The notes beneath the pieces were generated by a model. That model was not told where the DNA came from. It ran no database searches and saw only the letters and a program-made list of their open reading frames with translations. Of a DNA stretch of 10,624 nucleotides, positions 1 through 6,477 are shown one piece after another (positions within the stretch are counted from its first letter, which is position 1; every line of letters starts with the position of its first letter). The position numbers were made by a program, and so were the translations under genes. Origin of the DNA: Chloroflexota bacterium (GTDB lineage: Bacteria; Chloroflexota; Anaerolineae; Anaerolineales; Villigracilaceae); contig JAJYOH010000164.1 in the NCBI GenBank assembly GCA_021796315.1, forward strand, positions 1 to 10,624. Direction: 5' to 3'.

Positions 1-1
1 C

Positions 2-475
2 AACGCATCAATACGCGCCGATGTTAATTTCGACCATCCCAACTCACTCGAAACAGAACTGCTGATTCAACACATCGTTTCACTTCGCGATGGCAAACCG
101 ATTGAGGTCCCAATCTACGATTTTTCAACTGATCGGCGCACCAACAAAACTTTTACGGTTTTACCGCATCGTGTGATTTTGGTTGAAGGAATCTTGATCT
201 TTACGGAGGCTGCCCTACGCGAACTTTTTGATGTAAAGATTTTCGTGGATACCGATTCAGACCTGCGTTTTATTCGCCGTCTACAACGCGACATCGCCGA
301 GCGCGGACGCACGACTGAATCGGTCATCAAGCAGTATCAAGCCACTGTCCGCCCAATGCACTTGGAATTTGTCGAACCGTCCAAACGATACGCCGATATC
401 ATTATTCCCGAAGGCGGCTTCAACGCCGCCGCGTTGGACATGGTCGTGGCGCGTATTGATGCGTTGTTAAAATAA
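2..475 (+). CDS. udk: Uridine kinase, 3' part (5' end outside window)
   Basis: Phosphorylates uridine and cytidine to UMP/CMP with ATP or GTP in cytosolic pyrimidine salvage. The reading frame is open from base 2, and 157 residues are visible before TAA. Bacterial Udk is about 210 residues, so roughly 50 N-terminal residues, including the P-loop, lie outside the window. Visible family marks are NFDHP near the start, the substrate-loop motif PIYDF followed by a basic stretch, the beta strand [10 protein letters not shown], and the lid region [17 protein letters not shown] followed by an RGRT motif. The ending [17 protein letters not shown] is also typical of Udk. The stop is 25 bp before the cyclophilin gene, which suggests co-transcription. 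Phosphoribulokinase is a relative, but length and motifs favour uridine kinase. Confidence 0.93.
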   Translation, partial: NASIRADVNFDHPNSLETELLIQHIVSLRDGKPIEVPIYDFSTDRRTNKTFTVLPHRVILVEGILIFTEAALRELFDVKIFVDTDSDLRFIRRLQRDIAERGRTTESVIKQYQATVRPMHLEFVEPSKRYADIIIPEGGFNAAALDMVVARIDALLK

Positions 476-500
476 TTTCAACATAAATAAAGGAGATTAC

Positions 501-1013
501 ATGGCAAAACAATGGAATACACCGCCTGCAATGGTTATTGACCAGAAGAAAAAATACAAGGCTCACATGGAAACCGAGAAGGGCACGATGGTCATCGAAC
601 TCTTCGCAGATAAAGCTCCCAAAACCGTGAACAACTTTGTTTTTCTTTCACGCGCAGGGTTTTATGATGGCATCATCTTTCATCGCGTGATCGCGGATTT
701 TATGGTGCAGGGCGGCGACCCAACCGGAAAAGGTTCCGGCGGCCCCGGCTACAAATTTGGAGATGAATTCCATCCGGGTCTGAAACACGATAAAGGCGGC
801 ATGCTCTCGATGGCAAATGCCGGCCCCGGCACAAACGGTTCACAATTTTTCATTACTCACGTTGCCACGCCGTGGCTTGACAATAAACACAGCATCTTTG
901 GACAGGTTGTTGAAGGCATGGATGTGCTCATGTCCATCCCGCCGCGCGACCCGATGCGCCCTGAATATCCGGGCGTGAAGATGTTGCATGTCATAATCGA
1001 AGAAAGCGCCTAG
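501..1013 (+). CDS. Cyclophilin-type peptidyl-prolyl cis-trans isomerase
   Basis: Catalyses cis-trans isomerisation of Xaa-Pro bonds during protein folding. The 170-residue protein is a single cyclophilin domain from about residue 20, after a short N-terminal extension. Aligned by eye to human CypA, the active-site residues are all present: R62, F67, M68, Q70, A105, N106, Q115, F117, W125, L126 and H130. W125 is the position linked to cyclosporin binding. There is no signal peptide or membrane segment, so it should be cytoplasmic. The start is set by AGGAG at 491-495, five bases before ATG. It lies between udk and a membrane-protein gene, with gaps of 25 and 15 bp. Whether it corresponds to ppiA or ppiB cannot be decided, so no symbol is given. 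Confidence 0.96.
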   Translation: MAKQWNTPPAMVIDQKKKYKAHMETEKGTMVIELFADKAPKTVNNFVFLSRAGFYDGIIFHRVIADFMVQGGDPTGKGSGGPGYKFGDEFHPGLKHDKGGMLSMANAGPGTNGSQFFITHVATPWLDNKHSIFGQVVEGMDVLMSIPPRDPMRPEYPGVKMLHVIIEESA

Positions 1014-1028
1014 ACTTGACACCTGCCT

Positions 1029-1577
1029 ATGAAGCCCTGGCAGACTAACATCCTGCGCGTCGTGGCCCTGCTGGCTGTTGTTGCCATCAGTGTATACATT
1101 TTTTCAATTCGTGATCGCGCAGATCAATTTGTCGCTTATGGGTATCCGGGTGTCTTTCTTGTATCCATCTTGGCCAATGCTACGGTTCTCCTGCCTGCGC
1201 CTGGTGTGGCAATTGTTTTTGCCATGGGCGGAGTCTTCAATCCGTTCATTGTTGGAATTGTCGCAGGTGCGGGCGCGGCTATTGGCGAGATGTCTGGTTA
1301 CATTGCAGGATTTGGCAGCCAGGTCGTCGTTGAGCGCATGAAGTTGTACAACCGCATCAAAGACTGGACCCAACGTTACGGTGTATGGACTATTCTGATC
1401 CTGGCCGCAATCCCAAATCCGTTTTTTGATTTGGCGGGCATGGCTGCCGGCGCGCTCAAAATGCCCATACGAAAATTTGTTCTGGTTTGTTTAATAGGCA
1501 AGATCATCAAGATGTGGATTTTTGCATACGCAGGCGCATATTCAATTAACTGGTTGATAAACCTATTTGCAAAGTAG
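1029..1577 (+). CDS. VTT-domain (YqaA/DedA-like) integral membrane protein
   Basis: A 182-residue membrane protein with about five hydrophobic segments (near 9-26, 38-67, 72-95, 118-143 and 149-171). The glycine-rich GxxxGExSGYxxG-like stretch at residues 80-94 and the later AAIPNPFFDLAGMAAGAL stretch match the VTT/SNARE-associated fold (DedA, TVP38, YqaA). Members act in the cytoplasmic membrane as re-entrant-loop transporters or lipid scramblases, for example for undecaprenyl phosphate. The arginine-containing FxRxxP motif of classical DedA proteins is not seen, so a YqaA-like subgroup is more likely and the substrate is unknown. No clear SD precedes the ATG, and an in-frame TGA at 1017-1019 rules out a longer form. 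Translation may be coupled to the upstream cyclophilin gene, which ends 15 bp earlier. Confidence 0.82.
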   Translation: MKPWQTNILRVVALLAVVAISVYIFSIRDRADQFVAYGYPGVFLVSILANATVLLPAPGVAIVFAMGGVFNPFIVGIVAGAGAAIGEMSGYIAGFGSQVVVERMKLYNRIKDWTQRYGVWTILILAAIPNPFFDLAGMAAGALKMPIRKFVLVCLIGKIIKMWIFAYAGAYSINWLINLFAK

Positions 1578-1586
1578 GAGAATATC

Positions 1587-2945
1587 ATGTCCGATTACAA
1601 GAAAATTGATGCTTACCTTGAACAGAATCTCGATAAGAGCATTGCCGAGCTATCAAAATTAGTTGCCCAACCGAGCGTTGGCGCGCAGAATTTAGGAATG
1701 AAGGAATGCGCGGCGTTGGTCGGCGGGATGCTCAAAGCACGCGGTTTCAGGGTCGATGTTATGGATACCGGCGGTGCGCCGGTCGTCTTCGCGGAACGTA
1801 AAGGCAAGTCAGACAAGACTCTGTTGATCTACAACCATTACGATGTTCAACCGCCTGAGCCGCTGGAGTTATGGGAAACGCCTCCATTCGAGCCGAGTCT
1901 GCGCGATGGCAAACTATATGGCCGCGGCGTCAGCGACGACAAAGGCCACATTACGTCGCGTCTCTTCGCCATTGATGCTTTGCTTGACGCGCAAGGCGAG
2001 CTTCCGTGCAATATCAAATTTATTATCGAGGGCGAGGAAGAGACCAGCAGTGTCCACCTTTATGATTTCATTTTGAAAAACAAGGATCGTCTAAAAGCGG
2101 ACGCCTGCTTCTGGGAATTCGGCGGAGTGGACTCTCATGAGACTCCAATGCAGTATCTGGGACTGCGCGGTATCTGTTATGTTGAGTTGAGTGTTGAGAC
2201 AGCCAGTATCGATGTCCATTCTGGGTTGGGCGGTTCGATCTTCCCGAACGCGGCCTGGAGATTGGTCTGGGCTTTGAGCACGCTTAAAACGGAAGACGAG
2301 CGAATCTTGATCCCCGGCTTTTATGATGGAATCCAGCCGCCGTCGGTGCGTGATCGGGAACTCATATCCGCATTGCCTGAAGTGGCGGATGAATACAAAT
2401 CCATGTACGGTGTCAAGAAGTTCATCAAGGGCCTGACTGGTGGAGTGGATTTACGAGTTGAAGAAGTCTTCACTCCCACCTGCACAATTTGTGGATTGAC
2501 TTCCGGTTATCAAGGCCCCGGTTCAAAGACGGTTCTGCCTGCGCGCGCATCTGCTAAAGTTGACTTCCGCCTCGTCATTGGACAAGACCCCGCTGATATT
2601 CGAAAAAAATTACGTGCTCATCTGGATGCGCAGGGCTTCAGCGATGTGCAGATCACGGACCTTGGCGGCGATGCAGCCGCTCGCACCGATCCTGATGATC
2701 CATTTATTCAATTGGTTGCCAAGACTGCCGAAGAAGTTTATGAGATGCCCATGCAAATTGTTCCGATGACCGGTGGATCGGGGCCGAGCCATCCGTTCGT
2801 GCATGACCTAGGACTGCCCGTCGCGACTGGAGGCATCGGCCATCCTGAGACTCGCGCTCATGCTCCCAACGAAAATGTTCGAATTGACTTATATCTGAAA
2901 CACGCGCGCCATATGGCGCGTGTCATCAACGAATTTGCGAAATAA
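1587..2945 (+). CDS. M20-family metallopeptidase (dipeptidase/carboxypeptidase type)
   Basis: A cytosolic zinc exopeptidase of 452 residues, the usual length for M20 dipeptidases (PepV/CPG2/carnosinase relatives). The two-metal site is complete by alignment to human CNDP2: H84 in NHYDVQ with catalytic D86, bridging D117 in GVSDDKG, catalytic E151 and metal-binding E152 in EGEEETSS, E177 in WEFGG where CNDP2 has Asp, and H425 near GHPETRAHAPNE. The lid-domain HSG motif (H211) starts the dimerisation domain, which runs to about residue 330. The start is supported by AGGAG at 1576-1580, overlapping the stop of the preceding gene and six bases before ATG. It is the last gene of the + strand group and is convergent with glnS. 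Substrate specificity cannot be read from the sequence; amidohydrolase activity on acylated amino acids is an alternative. Confidence 0.93.
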   Translation: MSDYKKIDAYLEQNLDKSIAELSKLVAQPSVGAQNLGMKECAALVGGMLKARGFRVDVMDTGGAPVVFAERKGKSDKTLLIYNHYDVQPPEPLELWETPPFEPSLRDGKLYGRGVSDDKGHITSRLFAIDALLDAQGELPCNIKFIIEGEEETSSVHLYDFILKNKDRLKADACFWEFGGVDSHETPMQYLGLRGICYVELSVETASIDVHSGLGGSIFPNAAWRLVWALSTLKTEDERILIPGFYDGIQPPSVRDRELISALPEVADEYKSMYGVKKFIKGLTGGVDLRVEEVFTPTCTICGLTSGYQGPGSKTVLPARASAKVDFRLVIGQDPADIRKKLRAHLDAQGFSDVQITDLGGDAAARTDPDDPFIQLVAKTAEEVYEMPMQIVPMTGGSGPSHPFVHDLGLPVATGGIGHPETRAHAPNENVRIDLYLKHARHMARVINEFAK

Positions 2946-2968
2946 AAATTTGTCTGTTGAAAAAATTA
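2946..2968. other. Short AT-rich gap between convergent genes
   Basis: These 23 bp separate the stop codons of the dipeptidase gene (+) and glnS (-). The sequence is A/T-only in long runs, with a short AT-rich inverted repeat running into the glnS 3' end. There is no GC stem, so I do not call an intrinsic terminator here. Confidence 0.4.
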
Positions 2969-4642
2969 TTATTTTTGAGTCTTCTCGATCTTGGCCCACG
3001 AATCTCTTAATCCAACTGTCAGATTGAAGACAGGTTTTTCGGACGCGGTGTCAGGGTCGGCGCAGAAATATCCCTGGCGTTCGAATTGGAAACGGTCACC
3101 CGCTTGCGGGGCGGAAAGAGACGGTTCTACATATCCGTTGAGAATTTCCAAAGATTTTGGATTGATACATCCAAGGAATCCTTCTTCGCCTTCCTCGGGA
3201 TTTTCTTTTGTAAATAAACGATCATACATGCGGATCTCAGCTGGCTTGGCGTGCATGGCGGACACCCAATGGATCGTGGATTTGACCTTGCGTCCGTCAG
3301 GCGCGTCGCCGCCTTGTGTGGCCGGATCATACGTGGCGCGGACTTCGACGATTTCGCCGTTCGCATCTTTGACGACGTGCGTGCACTTGATGAAATATGC
3401 GTAGCGCAAGCGGACCTCGTTGCCGGGGAAAAGACGATAATATTTCGGCGGCGGCGTTTCGCGGAAGTCATTTTGTTCGATGTAGAGAATTTTTGAAAAT
3501 GGGATTTTGCGCGTGCCCGCGTTCGGGTCTTCAGGATTATTGACCGCATCCATTTCTTCAGTCTGGCCCTCGGGATAATTATCAATCACAACCTTAAGCG
3601 GGTGAAGTACAGCCATGCGTCGCAAGGCATGCTTGTTGAGGTCTTCGCGCACACATGACTCAAGCAGGGATACATCGCTGACGCTGTAATTTTTCGCCAC
3701 GCCCACGCGGTGGATGAAATCGAGCACGGCCTCTGGCGTGTAACCACGACGACGCATGGCTCGCAAAGTTGGCATGCGCGGGTCATCCCAGCCGCTGACG
3801 TGTTTTTCTTCAACAAGTCGGCGCAGTTTGCGTTTGCTCATCACGGTGTAGGTCATGTTGAGACGCGCGAATTCGATCTGGCGCGGCTTCCATACACCGA
3901 GTTGTTCGGGAAACCACTCATATAGTGGGCGATGGTTTTCGTATTCGAGTGAGCACAACGAATGGGTGATGCCTTCCATCGAATCATTCTGTCCATGCGC
4001 CCAATCGTACATGGGATAAATTTTCCACTTGCTGCCCGTGCGATGATGCGGCGGCTCATGAATAATCCGATACATGGCAGGGTCGCGCATGTTGATGTTT
4101 GGATGTGCCATGTCGATCTTGGCGCGCAAAATCCGTGAGCCATCGGGAAATTCACCGTTCTTCATGCGCTCAAGCAGATCGAGATTTTTTTCCACCGAAC
4201 GATCACGGTACGGGGAGTTTTTTCCAGGCTCGGTCAGTGTGCCGCGATTGGCGCTTACTTCCTCAGGACTTTGATCATCCACATATGCCAGCCCTTTTTT
4301 GACCAATTGAACGGCCCAATCGTAAAGCAAACCAAAATAATCCGATGCGAAGGCGACCTTCACCCATTCGATGCCCAGCCAGCGCGCATCGTCTTCGATG
4401 GCATCCACGTACTCTGTCTCTTCCTTCGTCGGATTGGTGTCGTCGAAACGCAAAATCAGCTCACCGCCGTTTTCCTTGGCGATGAGATAATCGATCATGA
4501 AGGCTTTGACGTGGCCGATGTGCAAATATCCGTTTGGCTCAGGCGGCAGGCGCGTGCGGACATAATTAAAGCGCCCGCTCTTCAAATCTTCCGCGACAGC
4601 CTCGCGTATAAAATCAGTGGGCCTATTTTCTTCGGGATTCAT
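2969..4642 (-). CDS. glnS: Glutaminyl-tRNA synthetase
   Basis: Charges tRNA-Gln directly with glutamine (class I aminoacyl-tRNA synthetase, cytosolic). From the chosen ATG the protein is 557 residues, close to E. coli GlnRS (554). The ATP-binding HIGH motif is at 41-44 within [17 protein letters not shown], where the [12 protein letters not shown] form separates GlnRS from bacterial GluRS. The KMSKS-equivalent is VMSKRKL near 267-273. RAKIDMA, MRDP, YPMYD and GITHSLC all match GlnRS. The C-terminal beta-barrel anticodon-binding domains follow (about 350-557). An open frame extends upstream to a TTG at 4726, but the ATG at 4642 has an AAAGGTG SD nine bases upstream and gives the family length, so the extension is rejected. 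The cognate tRNA-Gln is divergently encoded 253 bp away. Having GlnRS suggests direct glutaminylation rather than sole use of GatCAB. Confidence 0.97.
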   Translation of the reverse strand: MNPEENRPTDFIREAVAEDLKSGRFNYVRTRLPPEPNGYLHIGHVKAFMIDYLIAKENGGELILRFDDTNPTKEETEYVDAIEDDARWLGIEWVKVAFASDYFGLLYDWAVQLVKKGLAYVDDQSPEEVSANRGTLTEPGKNSPYRDRSVEKNLDLLERMKNGEFPDGSRILRAKIDMAHPNINMRDPAMYRIIHEPPHHRTGSKWKIYPMYDWAHGQNDSMEGITHSLCSLEYENHRPLYEWFPEQLGVWKPRQIEFARLNMTYTVMSKRKLRRLVEEKHVSGWDDPRMPTLRAMRRRGYTPEAVLDFIHRVGVAKNYSVSDVSLLESCVREDLNKHALRRMAVLHPLKVVIDNYPEGQTEEMDAVNNPEDPNAGTRKIPFSKILYIEQNDFRETPPPKYYRLFPGNEVRLRYAYFIKCTHVVKDANGEIVEVRATYDPATQGGDAPDGRKVKSTIHWVSAMHAKPAEIRMYDRLFTKENPEEGEEGFLGCINPKSLEILNGYVEPSLSAPQAGDRFQFERQGYFCADPDTASEKPVFNLTVGLRDSWAKIEKTQK

Positions 4643-4790
4643 GATAAAGACACCTTTATGTTTTGTGATGCGGAAAGTCCGCTGTACTTTGCGGGCGAAA
4701 AACCGCTTCTTTTTCGAGACCGGCAAAGTCCGCAGCTTCGGGAACTTTTCCGCGCTGGACGGAGTTATCCATTTGCCGCGCCAATTATAA
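4643..4790 (-). promoter_or_regulatory. glnS 5' leader with hairpins and possible -10
   Basis: No gene is visible between the glnS start and the divergent promoters. Three inverted repeats are present. The 4728-4760 structure has GTCC/GGAC arms, an AGC/GCT inner stem and a GGAA/TTCC tip. The 4691-4706 repeat has GCGG/CCGC arms. The 4670-4682 repeat has GCGGA/TCCGC arms with a three-base loop. The 9-mer AAAGTCCGC occurs twice (4674-4682 and 4725-4733). A minus-strand TATAAT lies at 4784-4789 and would give an untranslated leader of about 135 nt, but its -35 region is poor (GTGACC with only 15 bases of spacing). No T-box signature is seen. Any regulatory role is inferred. Confidence 0.35.
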
Positions 4791-4802
4791 CTGCTTTATA
4801 AT
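4773..4802 (+). promoter_or_regulatory. Candidate sigma-70 promoter, + strand
   Basis: TTGCCG (4773-4778) and a perfect TATAAT (4797-4802) are 18 bp apart and point towards the tRNA-Gln gene. Transcription would begin near 4809, just before a strong SD and the three-codon ORF at 4829-4840. It overlaps a TATAAT on the opposite strand (4784-4789), consistent with a divergent control region for glnS. Confidence 0.45.
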
Positions 4803-4828
4803 TTGGTCACGTAAAAAGGAGTGATTCA

Positions 4829-4840
4829 ATGAAGGTGTAA
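4829..4840 (+). other. Three-codon ORF (Met-Lys-Val-stop) with strong RBS
   Basis: ATG-AAG-GTG-TAA is preceded by AAAGGAG at 4815-4821 with a seven-base spacer, an ideal ribosome binding site, and lies downstream of a good -10 box. It could be a minimal leader peptide, the surviving 5' end of a decayed gene, or chance. It ends 10 bp before the -35 of the tRNA-proximal promoter. No function is assigned. Confidence 0.3.
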
Positions 4841-4849
4841 GCAGTTCGC

Positions 4850-4878
4850 TTGCGTTATTTAACAGGGCGTGCTAAAAT
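4850..4878 (+). promoter_or_regulatory. Candidate promoter of tRNA-Gln
   Basis: TTGCGT (4850-4855) and TAAAAT (4873-4878, five of six consensus bases) are separated by 17 bp. A start near 4885 would leave about 11 nt of 5' leader for RNase P to remove before the mature tRNA end at 4896, a typical arrangement. Confidence 0.5.
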
Positions 4879-4895
4879 ATCGCCCGCTGGAATAG

Positions 4896-4966
4896 TGGGG
4901 GCTCGTCTAATGGCAGGACGACTGTCTCTGGAACAGTTAGTAGTGGTTCGAATCCATTGCCCCCAG
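4896..4966 (+). tRNA. tRNA-Gln, anticodon CUG
   Basis: The 71-nt sequence folds into a complete cloverleaf. The acceptor stem is TGGGGGC (4896-4902) with GCCCCCA (4959-4965). The D-arm is at 4905-4919 with GG in the loop. The anticodon stem is ACTGT (4921-4925) with ACAGT (4933-4937), and the loop CTCTGGA has anticodon CTG at 4928-4930. The T-arm is at 4942-4958 with loop TTCGAAT. CTG reads the Gln codon CAG. The weak U1-A72 pair and discriminator G73 (4966) are known recognition elements for E. coli GlnRS and fit the adjacent glnS. The 3' CCA is not encoded and must be added by nucleotidyltransferase. Confidence 0.96.
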
Positions 4967-4997
4967 CTTAAACTCCCTCGTACGAGGGAGTTTAAGC
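4966..4997. terminator. 32-nt perfect palindrome, probable tRNA terminator
   Basis: GCTTAAACTCCCTCGT (4966-4981) is followed directly by its exact reverse complement (4982-4997). In RNA this forms a GC-rich stem (CTCCCT/AGGGAG) flanked by A and U tracts: AAA before and UUU after the core on either strand. It starts at the tRNA discriminator base and lies between convergent units (tRNA on +, the RCK operon on -). It could therefore stop transcription from both sides, although the U-tract is only three bases. Confidence 0.65.
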
Positions 4998-5143
4998 ATC
5001 TTCATTCCATGAGTCTTGTCTTTCGGATTTGTTTCAACTATTGGGTTTGGAAAACGATAATCGCATGGAGAAATATATGGTAGCGGCTAAAAGTTTTCAG
5101 AAGAACTGGTTTTTGAAAAATACTCAAGCGCTTTTTGGATTTC
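4998..5143. other. Intergenic region without a recognised feature
   Basis: The 146 bp between the tRNA palindrome and the end of the last RCK gene hold no convincing ORF. A reading frame on the minus strand here (5038-5367) overlaps the RCK gene and resembles nothing. Only weak A/T-rich inverted repeats around 5089-5120 are visible. Confidence 0.4.
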
Positions 5144-5818
5144 TCAGGTATCGTTTGGTCGTCCCAATAATTTAGCGAGAGCCATGCGCGAGTCATTATC
5201 GACCAGCGCCAGGATCTCATCACCTTCTTCGAGAATTGTGGTGCCTCTTGGTAAAACCAGTTCGCCGCGGCGAATGATTCCTGAAATGACGCAATTATTG
5301 GGAAAAGATAGTTCTTTGATTGCCTTGCCAATTGCCTGTGCACCTGGAGCAATCTTTTCCTCGACAATGGAAAATTTACCGCGGCGGATTTTCAGAATGG
5401 TCATCATGTCTCCAATGGACATTTCTTCGGCGCTCAATCGCGCAAGAATTTCAGCTTGATTAAGTGAAACATCAACGCCCATTTCCGGTGTGAAAAGCCA
5501 GGCATTTTTTGAGTTATTAATTCTGGCGATGACGCGTGGAACATTGAATTCAAAACGTCCAAGGGAAGTGATGACGAGGTTGGTTTCATCCGAACCGGTT
5601 ACTGCCGCCAAAACCTGCGCTTTATGAATGCCAGCTTTTTCAAGTACAGCAGGAGAACTTCCATCTCCATTAATGATGGCGTCTACCGGAATTTCCATCG
5701 AGAGTTTTTCAAGCACAACTGGACGTTCGTCAACCACATGCACGGTGTGTCCTGCATCGAGCAGAAACTTCGCCAGTTGTGATCCTGTATTTCCGCCGCC
5801 AACAACGATTACAAACAT
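5144..5818 (-). CDS. RCK (TrkA N+C) potassium-transport regulatory protein, second copy
   Basis: A 224-residue cytosolic protein of the TrkA/KtrA family, which binds NAD(H) or ATP/ADP and controls K+ transporters. The N-terminal Rossmann domain has VVGGGNTG (G7, G9, G12) and the ribose-binding acid D30 at the end of beta-2. The RCK-C domain follows from about residue 145, with the motif GTTILEEGDEILALV near its end. The start is well set: AGGAGG (minus-strand sense of 5824-5829) lies five bases before ATG. That SD forms the last two Arg codons of the preceding RCK gene, whose stop is two bases before this start, implying translational coupling. It is the last gene of the operon. It is clearly diverged from its neighbour, so a hetero-oligomer is possible. 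No TrkH/KtrB partner is visible. Confidence 0.9.
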   Translation of the reverse strand: MFVIVVGGGNTGSQLAKFLLDAGHTVHVVDERPVVLEKLSMEIPVDAIINGDGSSPAVLEKAGIHKAQVLAAVTGSDETNLVITSLGRFEFNVPRVIARINNSKNAWLFTPEMGVDVSLNQAEILARLSAEEMSIGDMMTILKIRRGKFSIVEEKIAPGAQAIGKAIKELSFPNNCVISGIIRRGELVLPRGTTILEEGDEILALVDNDSRMALAKLLGRPNDT

Positions 5819-5820
5819 GG

Positions 5821-6477
5821 TTACCTCCTCTCAATTCCCAGCAATTCTTCCAGCCTATCCATCGCTGAAGGAATCACTGTAAGAAAGATGGTATCTCCCT
5901 CTTGAAATTCCGTGCCAGAGACGGGAATGAAGGTCTGAGCATTACGGGTAATTGCAGTGACTAAAACTTCGCCTGGAATGTTCATCTGTGTCACACGATG
6001 ACCATTTAGACGTGCAGGGATCTCGACTCGTACAAGGATTGTGCTTTCGTCACTGAAGATGTGGAGCACATCCAAATCGGAGTGCGTTACGACTTCCACG
6101 ATTCTTTCCGCCCCCCAGGCGGTGCTCGATATGGTCGTCAGTCCCAGCCGCTGATAGACTTCCGCGCGCACCGGATCATAGAGGCGCGCCACTACTCTCG
6201 GCACATGGAAAATATTACGTGCGATCCGTGCCGCGACAATATTGGCATTGTCCGATGAACTGGCCGCGATAAATCCTTCGGCAGTTTCAATGCCCGCTTC
6301 CAGCAGAATGTTGCGATCAAAGCCAAGCCCACGGACTACCCTGCCTTTGAAGTCCGTGCCAAGACGCGCCAGCGCATTTGCATCGTGGTCAATGACGGTC
6401 ACTTCATGCCCATGGCTGACCAACAACTGGCTCACCTGTGAACCGACTCGTCCACAACCCATAATGATGATTTTCAT
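5821..6477 (-). CDS. RCK (TrkA N+C) potassium-transport regulatory protein, first copy
   Basis: A 218-residue cytosolic RCK protein. The Rossmann motif MGCGRVG (G7, G9, G12) and D30 in VTVIDHD indicate NAD-type nucleotide binding, and the RLYDP stretch near residue 98 is typical of TrkA-N. A TrkA-C domain spans about 140-215 (ending GTEFQEGDTIFLTVIP). Its ATG overlaps the ATPase stop as ATGA, with AGGAGG (minus-strand sense of 6485-6490) seven bases upstream inside the ATPase gene, so the two are translationally coupled. In Mycobacterium tuberculosis, two tandem TrkA-type genes (ceoB, ceoC) sit beside an APC-type membrane protein. This operon has the same elements plus a pump. Which membrane protein it regulates is inferred from position only. 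Confidence 0.9.
   Translation of the reverse strand: MKIIIMGCGRVGSQVSQLLVSHGHEVTVIDHDANALARLGTDFKGRVVRGLGFDRNILLEAGIETAEGFIAASSSDNANIVAARIARNIFHVPRVVARLYDPVRAEVYQRLGLTTISSTAWGAERIVEVVTHSDLDVLHIFSDESTILVRVEIPARLNGHRVTQMNIPGEVLVTAITRNAQTFIPVSGTEFQEGDTIFLTVIPSAMDRLEELLGIERR

Noticed and set aside
4643..4726. 28-residue basic N-terminal extension of GlnRS from TTG at 4726
   Set aside because: The ATG at 4642 has an SD and gives the normal family length; the extension covers the hairpin-rich leader.
4643..4795. T-box riboswitch upstream of glnS
   Set aside because: No AGGGTGGNACCGCG-type T-box sequence or antiterminator is present; only simple hairpins are seen.
4271..4801. 176-codon open frame on the + strand opposite glnS
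   Set aside because: It is antisense to a certain gene, has no RBS and resembles no protein family.
4966..5143. Integration (att) site at the tRNA-Gln 3' end
   Set aside because: There is no integrase gene and no repeated tRNA 3' segment in the window; the palindrome explains the sequence.
5038..5367. 109-codon open frame on the minus strand running past the end of the last RCK gene
   Set aside because: It is a shadow of the RCK gene in another frame, with no RBS or recognisable motif.
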